A stretch of DNA of 7,747 nt from Singulisphaera sp. GP187. Its GTDB lineage: Bacteria; Pseudomonadota; Gammaproteobacteria; Burkholderiales; Burkholderiaceae_C. The translations under genes were made by a program, and so were the position numbers. Shown in pieces: positions 1-6,302 of this stretch. Below the pieces are notes generated by a model, which made no database searches, was not told the origin of the DNA, and saw only the letters and a program-made list of their open reading frames with translations. The stretch is from contig CALPYQ020000062.1 in assembly GCA_943327965.2 (NCBI GenBank), positions 1-7,747 of the forward strand. The letters run 5' to 3'. Numbering within the stretch: the first letter of the stretch is position 1; each line of letters begins with the position of its first letter.

Positions 1-512
1 AGGTAAGGATGCTCAGTCAACATATCGGAGAGACGACGGAGATAGCTTTTATAGGTGCTCTTGGCCTCCCCCAATGACATTCTGGGTGCGCCGCCTCGCA
101 TGGCTGCGCGATCGGCCACAAAGGCTTTGACGGCTTCATCAGGCGCACCCGAAAAAATGTCTGCAACACCCAAGGGCTGAAAGTTATAGGCCATGGCCGC
201 TTGAAACACAGCAGAATCTGCCCATTGCGCCACAATCCTTGACGCACCATTGACGGGTGAAGGATAGAGGCTGGGCGCTGGTTGAATTTTTTCTAGGACA
301 TCGGCAATCAGGCTGGTGTCGCAATAAATGTCTGCACCAATTTGCAGAATGGGCGTTCTTCGATGACCGCCCGTGAGAGACGTTAGATCGGGTTTGGGCA
401 TGATCATGGGAATGATGACGCTGTGCCAATCCAATTTTTTGTAGCCCAAAATTAAGCGAGCTTTTTCTGCAAAGGGTGATGTGGGATAGTGGTGCAGAAT
501 GATCTGAGACAT
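1..512 (-). CDS. Glutathione S-transferase-like protein, N-terminal part (cut by left window edge)
   Basis: The reading frame opens at an ATG (510-512) and runs without a stop to the window edge, giving about 170 residues. The N-terminus reads as a thioredoxin-fold GST domain: a beta strand (IILHHYP, residues 4-10), the helix start TSPFAEKARL (11-20), a TP cis-proline motif (53-54) and the strand/helix segment LQIGADIYCDTSLIADVLE (56-74). Beyond about residue 90 the visible part looks like the start of the helical C-terminal domain. From memory, relatives in Burkholderiales are around 310 residues, longer than a classical GST, so a little over half would be visible. GST-fold proteins conjugate glutathione to electrophiles or act as isomerases or peroxidases; which applies here cannot be told, and the usual Glu/Asp-Ser glutathione-binding pair is replaced by DTS (65-67). 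It starts 30 nt after the MDR oxidoreductase stop, with only a weak AGAAAG-like ribosome site, so it is probably the distal gene of the same operon. Confidence 0.85.
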   Translation of the reverse strand, partial: MSQIILHHYPTSPFAEKARLILGYKKLDWHSVIIPMIMPKPDLTSLTGGHRRTPILQIGADIYCDTSLIADVLEKIQPAPSLYPSPVNGASRIVAQWADSAVFQAAMAYNFQPLGVADIFSGAPDEAVKAFVADRAAMRGGAPRMSLGEAKSTYKSYLRRLSDMLTEHPY

Positions 513-542
513 GACAGTACTTTCTATCAAAGTGATTCTGGT

Positions 543-1559
543 TTAGATCAATTTGACCAATTGCTTGCCAAAATTTTGGCCCTTCAAAAGACCAATGAAG
601 GCTTCAGGCGCTGCTGCCAAACCCTGCGCAATGGTTTCACGTGGGTTGAGCTTTCCTGTGGCCACCAAGTCAGTGAGTTCTGCCAAAGCGGCTGGCCACA
701 CTTCCATGTGCTCGCTCACAATGAAGCCTTCAATGGTCATGCGGCTTTTCAAGATCAAAGTGGGATTGGCCATGGGCAATGGCTCTCCGTTGTAGCCAGC
801 AATCATTCCACAAACTGCAATGCGCGAAAAGTCATTGGCGCGCAACATGACGGCATCTAGGACCATGCCGCCCACATTTTCGAAGTGACCGTCAATGCCA
901 TCTGGGCAAGCCTCTTTCAAGGCTTTGGAGAGAGAGATGTAATCTTTGTGTTCTTTGTAATCGATGCACGCATCAAAGCCCAATGTTTGTACAACATAGT
1001 CGCACTTGGCTTTGCCGCCCGCAATACCCACCACTCTGCAACCACGTGCTTTGGCCAAAGCACCATAAGCGCTCCCCACTGCACCGCTGGCCGCGCTGAC
1101 TGTGACAGTTTTGCCTGCTTTGGCTTGAATGATGTTATTTAAACCATACCAAGCGGTGACACCTGGCATGCCAACAGCACCCAAGAAATGGCTGATGGCA
1201 ATCTTTTCTGAATTGACATGCTTCAATGCACCCGGCAGGCTGGCATTGATGACGCCGTATTCTTGCCAACCACCCATGCATTGCACTGTTTGACCGACGC
1301 TGAATTTGGGGTGCTTGCTTTCAACCACCTCCCCCACGGTGCCACCAATCATGACTTCATTCAGGGGCTGTGGTTGTGCGTAGTTTTTGCCTGCGTTCAT
1401 GCGCCCGCGCATGTAGGGGTCTAGGCTGAGGTAATGGTGTTTGACCAACACTTGCCCGTCGATCAGTTCAGGCGTTTCGGCCGTGACCAATTTGAAGTTA
1501 GATGCGGTCGGTTCGCCTTCGGGTCGATTGTCTAAAACGATGATGTGATTGGTGGGCAT
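543..1559 (-). CDS. NADP-dependent MDR-family oxidoreductase (prostaglandin reductase / CurA type)
   Basis: This 338-residue protein belongs to the zinc-free medium-chain dehydrogenase/reductase branch that includes leukotriene B4 12-hydroxydehydrogenase/prostaglandin reductase and bacterial YncB/CurA, which reduce the C=C bond of alpha,beta-unsaturated ketones or aldehydes with NADPH. Visible marks are LSLDPYMRGRM (residues 44-54), the glycine-rich dinucleotide loop AASGAVGS (156-163) followed by RVVGIAGG (175-182), FENVGG (226-231), and the C-terminal GQNFGKQLVK (327-336). I see no cysteine/histidine set typical of the zinc-binding lobe. The length matches the family. The ATG at 1557-1559 is preferred over an upstream in-frame ATG at 1685 because it is preceded by AAGAGAG at 5 nt spacing, the protein then begins where the family normally begins, and the longer form would overlap the thioesterase by about 90 nt. 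It sits 34 nt behind the thioesterase. Its physiological substrate is unknown; an enone or unsaturated intermediate of the operon's pathway is an inference. Confidence 0.92.
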   Translation of the reverse strand: MPTNHIIVLDNRPEGEPTASNFKLVTAETPELIDGQVLVKHHYLSLDPYMRGRMNAGKNYAQPQPLNEVMIGGTVGEVVESKHPKFSVGQTVQCMGGWQEYGVINASLPGALKHVNSEKIAISHFLGAVGMPGVTAWYGLNNIIQAKAGKTVTVSAASGAVGSAYGALAKARGCRVVGIAGGKAKCDYVVQTLGFDACIDYKEHKDYISLSKALKEACPDGIDGHFENVGGMVLDAVMLRANDFSRIAVCGMIAGYNGEPLPMANPTLILKSRMTIEGFIVSEHMEVWPAALAELTDLVATGKLNPRETIAQGLAAAPEAFIGLLKGQNFGKQLVKLI

Positions 1560-1564
1560 GGTGT

Positions 1565-1571
1565 CTCTCTT
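1565..1571 (-). promoter_or_regulatory. Ribosome binding site of the MDR oxidoreductase
   Basis: On the minus strand AAGAGAG lies 5 nt before the ATG at 1559. It supports the short start over an upstream in-frame ATG at 1685, which would add 42 residues that do not look like the family. Confidence 0.6.
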
Positions 1572-1593
1572 GGTTGTAATAGGGGGAGTCGAC

Positions 1594-2022
1594 TCAATCG
1601 GTCGGAATTTGTTGGGTGATAGACGGGCGACGTTCTGCATATTTGAACGTGCCTGTTGAATGTGCGCACAAGTCACCTTGTGCATTAAAAACTTTGGCCT
1701 CTGTAAAAGCCATTTTTTTGGTTCTCTGAATCAATTCACCTTTGGCCACCAGGTGTTCACCTGGCTGGGTTTTGGCCGCTTTCATGAAGCTGGTTTTCAT
1801 CTCAATGGTAAAAACGCCCAATTCGGGATCAACACTTCGTGCAGCTGTGGCCATGGCCACATCCAAGAGTGTCATAAGTGCACCACCATGGGTCATGTCA
1901 AACGAATTGAGATGCTCAGGCAATGGCGCGTAATGCATCTCTGAATGACCGTTTTCAAACCTTTCCAGAGTGAAGCCCATGTGATTGACAAATGGAATTC
2001 CGGGACCAAATGAAATGGTCAT
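1594..2022 (-). CDS. PaaI-type hotdog-fold thioesterase
   Basis: This 142-residue protein has the length and motifs of single-domain hotdog thioesterases of the PaaI/YdiI group, which hydrolyse acyl- or aryl-CoA thioesters in the cytoplasm, usually as multimers. The key segment is HGGALMTLLDVAMA (residues 45-58): the HGG turn at the start of the central helix, with D54 as the likely catalytic acid. A following strand has MKTSFMKAA (75-83), and the last strand reads HSTGTFKY (121-128), typical of the group. The start is 6 nt behind the SDR stop, with only a weak GGGCGG stretch (inside the SDR end) as ribosome site, so translation probably relies on coupling to the SDR gene. In this context it may release CoA from dead-end or overloaded acyl-CoA intermediates or give the final acid product; that role is inferred. 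The family call is strong, the substrate is unknown. Confidence 0.9.
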   Translation of the reverse strand: MTISFGPGIPFVNHMGFTLERFENGHSEMHYAPLPEHLNSFDMTHGGALMTLLDVAMATAARSVDPELGVFTIEMKTSFMKAAKTQPGEHLVAKGELIQRTKKMAFTEAKVFNAQGDLCAHSTGTFKYAERRPSITQQIPTD

Positions 2023-2028
2023 GATGAA

Positions 2029-2820
2029 TTAACCGCCCAATATGGCGCTGACACCACCATCTACTGCCAGCCATTGTCCTGTGATGTGTTTGCCTGCATC
2101 GCTGGCATACAAAACGGTCAGGCCCTTGAGGTCTTCACTGTCACCCAGTCTTCTTAAGGGGGCATGGCTTGCCATGCGATCTTCACCCATTTTTTCGATT
2201 AAGCCCATTGACATTTTGCTGGGGAAAAATCCTGGACAAATGGCATTCACATTGATGCCATATTGTCCCCATTCACCTGCCAAAGTTTTGGTGAAAATGA
2301 TGACAGCACCTTTTGATGTGTTGTACGCAATGGTTTGCATTTCAATGGGGTTGCCTGCCAAACCTGTAATGGAAGCTACATTCAAAATACGTCCCTTGCG
2401 ATTTGGAATCATGGAAAGTTTGGCAACTTCTTGCGACAAGATGAAATAGCCGCGTACGTTCAAGTTCATGACTTTGTCCCAAGCGGCTACAGGGTGGTCT
2501 TCTGCAGGCGCGCCCCAAGTAGCGCCGGCATTGTTGACCAAAATGTCAATGCGGCCCATGCGCTTCATGGTCTCATTGGCCAAGTGCCTGATGTCCTCTT
2601 CCTTGCCGCAGTCGGCAGCTATGTAGTCGGCCTCAATGCCTGCCTGTTTGAGTTCGGCGACTGCCACCTCAAGGTCATCGGCTTTGCGCGAACTCAGCAT
2701 CAAGCGTGCACCCGCCTCACCCAAAGCATGGGCCATTTGAAGGCCTAAGCCACGAGATCCGCCAGTGATCAGTGCGGTTTGTCCAGTGAGATCAAACAAT
2801 TGTTGAATACGTCGTGTCAT
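2029..2820 (-). CDS. SDR-family oxidoreductase (short-chain dehydrogenase/reductase)
   Basis: This 263-residue protein is a classical SDR. It has the cofactor loop TGGSRGLG (residues 19-26), NNAG (96-99), the helix asparagine in NLNVRG (119-124, N121 likely catalytic), a catalytic serine in NVASITG (147-153, S150) and YNTSK (166-170, Y166 and K170). The C-terminus DGGVSAILGG resembles enzymes labelled gluconate 5-dehydrogenase or 3-oxoacyl-ACP reductase in automatic annotation. SSRKADD (43-49) after the second strand has an arginine, which often goes with NADP(H) preference. Ser-to-Tyr spacing is 16 residues, a little longer than the common 12-13, because of the segment GNPIEMQTIA (156-165). 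The start has a strong AAGAGG ribosome site at 7 nt. It follows the Dabb gene by 23 nt and precedes the thioesterase by 6 nt. The likely reaction is interconversion of a hydroxyl and a carbonyl on an acyl or alicyclic intermediate; the exact substrate is not determinable. Confidence 0.93.
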   Translation of the reverse strand: MTRRIQQLFDLTGQTALITGGSRGLGLQMAHALGEAGARLMLSSRKADDLEVAVAELKQAGIEADYIAADCGKEEDIRHLANETMKRMGRIDILVNNAGATWGAPAEDHPVAAWDKVMNLNVRGYFILSQEVAKLSMIPNRKGRILNVASITGLAGNPIEMQTIAYNTSKGAVIIFTKTLAGEWGQYGINVNAICPGFFPSKMSMGLIEKMGEDRMASHAPLRRLGDSEDLKGLTVLYASDAGKHITGQWLAVDGGVSAILGG

Positions 2821-2827
2821 TTTTATG

Positions 2828-2833
2828 CCTCTT
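2828..2833 (-). promoter_or_regulatory. Ribosome binding site of the SDR gene
   Basis: AAGAGG on the minus strand lies 7 nt before the ATG at 2820. The same hexamer at the same spacing precedes the Dabb gene upstream. Confidence 0.65.
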
Positions 2834-2843
2834 TATAAATTCA

Positions 2844-3182
2844 TCAAACCCAAAAGTCCATGCAGTTGCGTTGTTGCACCACAGCTTTCATGAACGGTTT
2901 AATGGCAAGGTGATCGGGGTGGTTTTGATAAGCTTTTAATGCAGCCTCATCTTTGAAAACTGAATTGAGGATGAGGTCGCTGGTGCAGTCTTGGCCTTCT
3001 GTTTTGATGCCCACTTCAAACAGTTCAATGCCCGGCGTGAGCTTGGCAAATTGAAGCAAGATGTCTCTGGCCTTCAACATGTTTTCATGCCGACTCTGGC
3101 CTTCGGCTTCTTCTTTGAGGGTCCACATCACAATGTGGCGCAGTCCAGAAACATGCTGTGGGTTGCTTGTAGGGGTGTTCAT
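2844..3182 (-). CDS. Dabb (stress-responsive alpha/beta-barrel) domain protein
   Basis: This 112-residue protein matches the Dabb family of dimeric ferredoxin-like alpha+beta barrels. After about 13 variable residues comes the first strand LRHIVMWTLKEEA (residues 14-26), then a helix with ENMLKARDIL (33-42), the strand IELFEVGIKT (52-61), DLILNSVFKDEAALKAYQNH (68-87) with the family's usual aromatic-Tyr-x-x-His-Pro region, and a final strand ending in CMDFWV. Known Dabb-fold proteins range from plant polyketide cyclases such as olivetolic acid cyclase to bacterial proteins of unknown role, so no reaction can be assigned. Its ATG overlaps the acyl-CoA dehydrogenase stop as TGATG, and its ribosome site AAGAGG lies inside that gene, so the two are probably translated in a coupled way. 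That suggests a partner, chaperone or auxiliary enzyme role beside the dehydrogenase, which is an inference. Confidence 0.85.
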   Translation of the reverse strand: MNTPTSNPQHVSGLRHIVMWTLKEEAEGQSRHENMLKARDILLQFAKLTPGIELFEVGIKTEGQDCTSDLILNSVFKDEAALKAYQNHPDHLAIKPFMKAVVQQRNCMDFWV

Positions 3183-5032
3183 CAGAAAGCCTCTTCAGGT
3201 AGGTTGGCGCAGGTCATGTCGCGTGAGCTAACAACAAGCAACCAAGCGTCTATTTTGGGGAGTTCGTACTGGAAAAAGAATTTGGCTGCCGCCTGACGGC
3301 CAACATGCGCCGTTGTTTGGTTTTCTGGGGTTGAAGCGACTACATCCAACCATGTCCACGCCAAAACCAGATGGCCAAAGGCTTGTAAGTAAGGCACAGC
3401 ATTGGCCAACGCCTCTTGAGGCTGCCCTGTTGACCAAGCTTGTTGCGTTGCCGTGATCACTTTGTTCAAGGCTTCTTTGAGCGCTTTGGATTCTGATGCC
3501 CACTGTGACGAGCACATGGCTTTATCGCAGGTTGCCAAAATTCTGCCAGCCAATAACTTGAGACCAGCACCCTCTTCCATCAAAACTTTGCGACCTAGCA
3601 AGTCCATGGCTTGAATGCCATGGGTGCCTTCATGAATCATGTTCAGACGGTTGTCACGCCAATATTGCTCGACAGGGAAATCTCGTGTGTAACCATAGCC
3701 ACCATGAATTTGAATGGCCAGACTGTTGGCTTCCAAACACCATTCACTGGGCCAACTTTTTGCGATGGGCGTCAAAACCTCTAAGAGCAATCTGGCCTCG
3801 TTCACAGACTCAGGGGTTCCAGTGTGTTGTTCGTCAACCAGCTTGGCACAATAAAGTTCAAGCGCCAAGGCGCCTTCACAATATGATTTTTGTGCCAGCA
3901 GCATGCGCTTGATGTCGGCGTGCTCAATGATCCTGACCTGTCCTTGCGCTGCGTCTTTCACAACCTTTTGCGAGCCACCCGATACAGGTCTTCCTTGAGG
4001 ACGATTTTTGGCGTAAGCCAAACTGGCTTCATAGCCAGCCATTCCCAGCATGGTGACCGCCAAGCCCACACCGATGCGCGCTTCGTTCATCATGTGGAAC
4101 ATATAGCCTAAGCCTCGGCCAGGCTCACCCACTAAATAGCCAATGGCGCCACTGCCATCGCTGTTGGCATTGTCTGTTTGGACGGGATATTTGCCTTCAC
4201 CAAAATTGAGCAAGGTGTTGGTGGTGCCACGCCAGCCACATTTGTGGTTCAAACCAGCCAAAGCCACATCATTGCGTACGCCCGTTAATTCGCCTTGCAG
4301 GTTGACCAATTTTTTGGGAACAATGAACAAGGAGATGCCCTTGACACCAGGAATCAGTTTGCCATCTGCATCTGGTATTTTGGCCAAAACCAAATGGACG
4401 ATGTTTTCTGTCAGTTCATGTTCGCCCGCAGAAATCCACATCTTGTTGCCTTTGAGGCGGTATCGGGGTCCAAGAGGGTCTGACTCAAAAGCCTGACCAT
4501 CAGGCGTGGCTCTGGTCATCACATCACTCAACGAGGAACCCGCCTGTGGCTCTGACAAGCACATGGTGCCAGACCACTTGCCTGAGAATTCATTCAATGC
4601 AAAAACTGACTTTTGCGTCTCGGTACCGTGCGCCATGAGCAAGTTGGCATTGCCCACGGTAAGCAAACCAGAGCCCATGCTGACCGATGCCATGGCAAAG
4701 AATGTATTGGCAGCAGCCTCTACTGTATAGGGCAGTTGCATGCCGCCAATGTCATAGTCTTGTGCGGCGCTTAGCATGCCTGATTCGGCATAGGCTTTCT
4801 GTGCGTCATGGGTTGCTTGGGGCAGGATGACTTTTTCGCCATCAAAGCGGGGTTCTTCAGTATCGACCAATCGATTAAAGGGTGCATACTTTTCTCGGGC
4901 AATGCGCTCGCATGTGTCCATCACCGCATCAAAGGTCTCTCGGTTGTGATCTGAAAAACGCGCGCGCTGTTGCAAGCGACTGATGTCTAGCCAGTCGTAA
5001 AGTAAAAAATCCAATGTCGTTCGAAGACTCAT
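3182..5032 (-). CDS. Long acyl-CoA dehydrogenase, DmdC/FadE-like with extra C-terminal domain
   Basis: This FAD-dependent enzyme of about 616 residues would oxidise an acyl-CoA to the 2,3-enoyl-CoA, passing electrons to electron-transfer flavoprotein. The length is that of the roughly 600-residue group including 3-methylmercaptopropionyl-CoA dehydrogenase DmdC and Pseudomonas FadE1/FadE2, not the 380-residue classical enzymes. Numbering from the ATG used here: a short N-terminal segment LDFLLYDWL (7-15), the FAD/substrate signature MCLSEPQAGSS (157-167), then RGTTN (268-272), the second signature QIHGGYGYTRDFP (441-453), and HEGTHGIQAMDLLGRK (467-482), where E468 is the expected catalytic base. 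A further domain of about 130 residues follows, as in this group. The ATG at 5030-5032 is chosen over an in-frame TTG three codons upstream because MSLRTTLDF resembles the family N-terminus; neither has a good ribosome site. It lies just behind a probable terminator and overlaps the Dabb gene by 1 nt. Chain-length or structural preference is not readable. Confidence 0.95.
   Translation of the reverse strand: MSLRTTLDFLLYDWLDISRLQQRARFSDHNRETFDAVMDTCERIAREKYAPFNRLVDTEEPRFDGEKVILPQATHDAQKAYAESGMLSAAQDYDIGGMQLPYTVEAAANTFFAMASVSMGSGLLTVGNANLLMAHGTETQKSVFALNEFSGKWSGTMCLSEPQAGSSLSDVMTRATPDGQAFESDPLGPRYRLKGNKMWISAGEHELTENIVHLVLAKIPDADGKLIPGVKGISLFIVPKKLVNLQGELTGVRNDVALAGLNHKCGWRGTTNTLLNFGEGKYPVQTDNANSDGSGAIGYLVGEPGRGLGYMFHMMNEARIGVGLAVTMLGMAGYEASLAYAKNRPQGRPVSGGSQKVVKDAAQGQVRIIEHADIKRMLLAQKSYCEGALALELYCAKLVDEQHTGTPESVNEARLLLEVLTPIAKSWPSEWCLEANSLAIQIHGGYGYTRDFPVEQYWRDNRLNMIHEGTHGIQAMDLLGRKVLMEEGAGLKLLAGRILATCDKAMCSSQWASESKALKEALNKVITATQQAWSTGQPQEALANAVPYLQAFGHLVLAWTWLDVVASTPENQTTAHVGRQAAAKFFFQYELPKIDAWLLVVSSRDMTCANLPEEAF
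3190..3195 (-). promoter_or_regulatory. Ribosome binding site of the Dabb gene, inside the dehydrogenase 3' end
   Basis: AAGAGG on the minus strand lies 7 nt before the ATG at 3182 and within the last codons of the acyl-CoA dehydrogenase. With the TGATG overlap it points to termination-reinitiation coupling. Confidence 0.6.
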
Positions 5033-5052
5033 GGGGATCAATGTTTCAACAG

Positions 5053-5094
5053 AAAATAAAAACGGGCGGCCTGCATGGTTAGCGGGACGCCCGT
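5053..5094 (-). terminator. Probable intrinsic terminator behind the thiolase gene
   Basis: Read on the minus strand, a perfect 7-bp GC-rich stem (ACGGGCG at 5094-5088 with CGCCCGT at 5068-5062) encloses a 19-nt loop that may pair partly, and is followed directly by TTTTATTTT (5061-5053). It begins 18 nt after the thiolase stop. Hairpin plus T-tract is the standard form of a Rho-independent terminator. On the plus strand there is no T-tract after the stem, so it works in one direction only. The long loop and single A in the tract make partial read-through plausible. Confidence 0.7.
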
Positions 5095-5112
5095 GAAAGG
5101 TTTAAGGGCGAA

Positions 5113-6288
5113 TTACAGGACTTCGAAAATACCGCAAGCACCCATACCGCCACCAATGCACATGGTGACAGCGACACGTTTTGCACCGCGACGTTTGCCT
5201 TCAATCAGGGCATGGCCTGTTAAGCGCTGACCGCTGACGCCGTAGGGATGACCGACCGCAATAGCACCACCATTCACGTTCAAGCGATCAGGTGGAATAC
5301 CCAAGGTGTCACGGCAATACAAAACTTGCACAGCAAAGGCTTCGTTCAGTTCCCACAAATCGATGTCGGATACTTTCAAGCCTAAACGTGCCAAGGCTTT
5401 GGGTACAGCATAGACTGGGCCAATGCCCATTTCATCGGGCTCGCAACCAGCAACCGCAAAACCTAAGAAGCGACCCAAGGGTTTCAAGCCACGCTTTTCT
5501 GCCAAGCTTTCATCCATGACGACGCAAGCGCCGGCACCATCTGAAAACTGTGAAGCATTACCAGCAGTGATCAATCCGCCGGGCAAAGCAGAGCGCAAAC
5601 CAGAAATGGCCTCAACGGTGGTGCCGTCGCGCAGGCCTTCGTCTTTGCTGACGGTAACTTGTTTGGTCATCATGCCCATGACTTTGTCGATGACACCTGC
5701 AGAGACTGTGATGGGCGCAATTTCTGCCTCAAACAAACCAGCAGCTTGTGCCGCACATGCTTTTTGTTGGCTGGCTGCACCATACTCATCCATGCGATCA
5801 CGGCTGATTTTGTAGCGCTTGGCAACTTGCTCTGCTGTTTGCAACATGCTCCAGTAAATCTCTGGTTTCATTTTTTGAAGTGCCAAATCAAAAAACATGT
5901 GGTGATTCATTTCTTGCTGGACACAAGAAATACTTTCAACACCACCTGCCACATAAACCTGGCCCTCGCCTGCAATGATGCGTTGTGCTGCCAGCGCAAT
6001 GGTTTGCAGACCAGAAGAACAAAAGCGATTGACAGTTAAGCCGGAAACAGAAATAGGCATGCCTGCTTTGAGCGCAATTTGACGCGCAATGTTGGCACCT
6101 GTAGCACCTTCAGGATTGGCACAACCCATGATGACGTCTTCAACTTCTGCAGCCTCAATGCCAGCTCTTTGAACCGCATGCTGAACGGCGTGACCCCCCA
6201 GCGTTGCGCCATGGGTCATGTTGAATCCGCCCTTCCAACTTTTGGCCAAGGGCGTACGAGCAGTTGAAACAATGACAGCGTTAGTCAT
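5113..6288 (-). CDS. Acetyl-CoA C-acyltransferase (3-ketoacyl-CoA thiolase)
   Basis: This 391-residue thiolase would cleave 3-ketoacyl-CoA with CoA to acetyl-CoA and a shortened acyl-CoA, the last step of beta-oxidation. The whole family pattern is present: the nucleophile C90 in [10 protein letters not shown] (86-95), GGVESIS (115-121), NASQFSDGA (244-252), NEAFAV (315-320), [14 protein letters not shown] (337-350, H347) and the second active-site cysteine C377 in CIGGGMG (377-383). The length is normal. The usual GHPxG has tyrosine at the variable position, and [10 protein letters not shown] is typical of degradative thiolases. It starts 14 nt behind the multifunctional dehydrogenase stop with a good TGAGGT ribosome site, so the two form the standard FadB/FadA or FadJ/FadI pair; which pair cannot be decided from sequence alone. 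A biosynthetic acetoacetyl-CoA thiolase role is less likely given this neighbour. A terminator follows the gene. Confidence 0.95.
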   Translation of the reverse strand: MTNAVIVSTARTPLAKSWKGGFNMTHGATLGGHAVQHAVQRAGIEAAEVEDVIMGCANPEGATGANIARQIALKAGMPISVSGLTVNRFCSSGLQTIALAAQRIIAGEGQVYVAGGVESISCVQQEMNHHMFFDLALQKMKPEIYWSMLQTAEQVAKRYKISRDRMDEYGAASQQKACAAQAAGLFEAEIAPITVSAGVIDKVMGMMTKQVTVSKDEGLRDGTTVEAISGLRSALPGGLITAGNASQFSDGAGACVVMDESLAEKRGLKPLGRFLGFAVAGCEPDEMGIGPVYAVPKALARLGLKVSDIDLWELNEAFAVQVLYCRDTLGIPPDRLNVNGGAIAVGHPYGVSGQRLTGHALIEGKRRGAKRVAVTMCIGGGMGACGIFEVL

Positions 6289-6294
6289 ATTGAT

Positions 6295-6300
6295 ACCTCA
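6295..6300 (-). promoter_or_regulatory. Ribosome binding site of the thiolase gene
   Basis: TGAGGT on the minus strand lies 6 nt before the ATG at 6288, within the 14-nt gap behind the multifunctional dehydrogenase gene. It supports that start. Confidence 0.65.
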
Positions 6301-6302
6301 AT

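Noticed and set aside
17..429. Two minus-strand open frames of 77 and 81 codons near the left edge
   Set aside because: They are out of frame with the GST-like gene, which covers the same bases and shows clear domain motifs.
1586..1595. Perfect 10-bp palindrome GAGTCGACTC next to the thioesterase stop codon
   Set aside because: It is short, has no loop or T-tract and is single in the window; it could be chance. An operator is possible but unsupported.
1560..1685. N-terminal extension of 42 residues on the MDR oxidoreductase
   Set aside because: It would overlap the thioesterase, has no family-like sequence, and a good ribosome site precedes the ATG at 1559.
5033..5041. TTG start three codons upstream of the acyl-CoA dehydrogenase ATG
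   Set aside because: It has no better ribosome site, and the ATG at 5032 fits the family N-terminus; the difference is only three residues.
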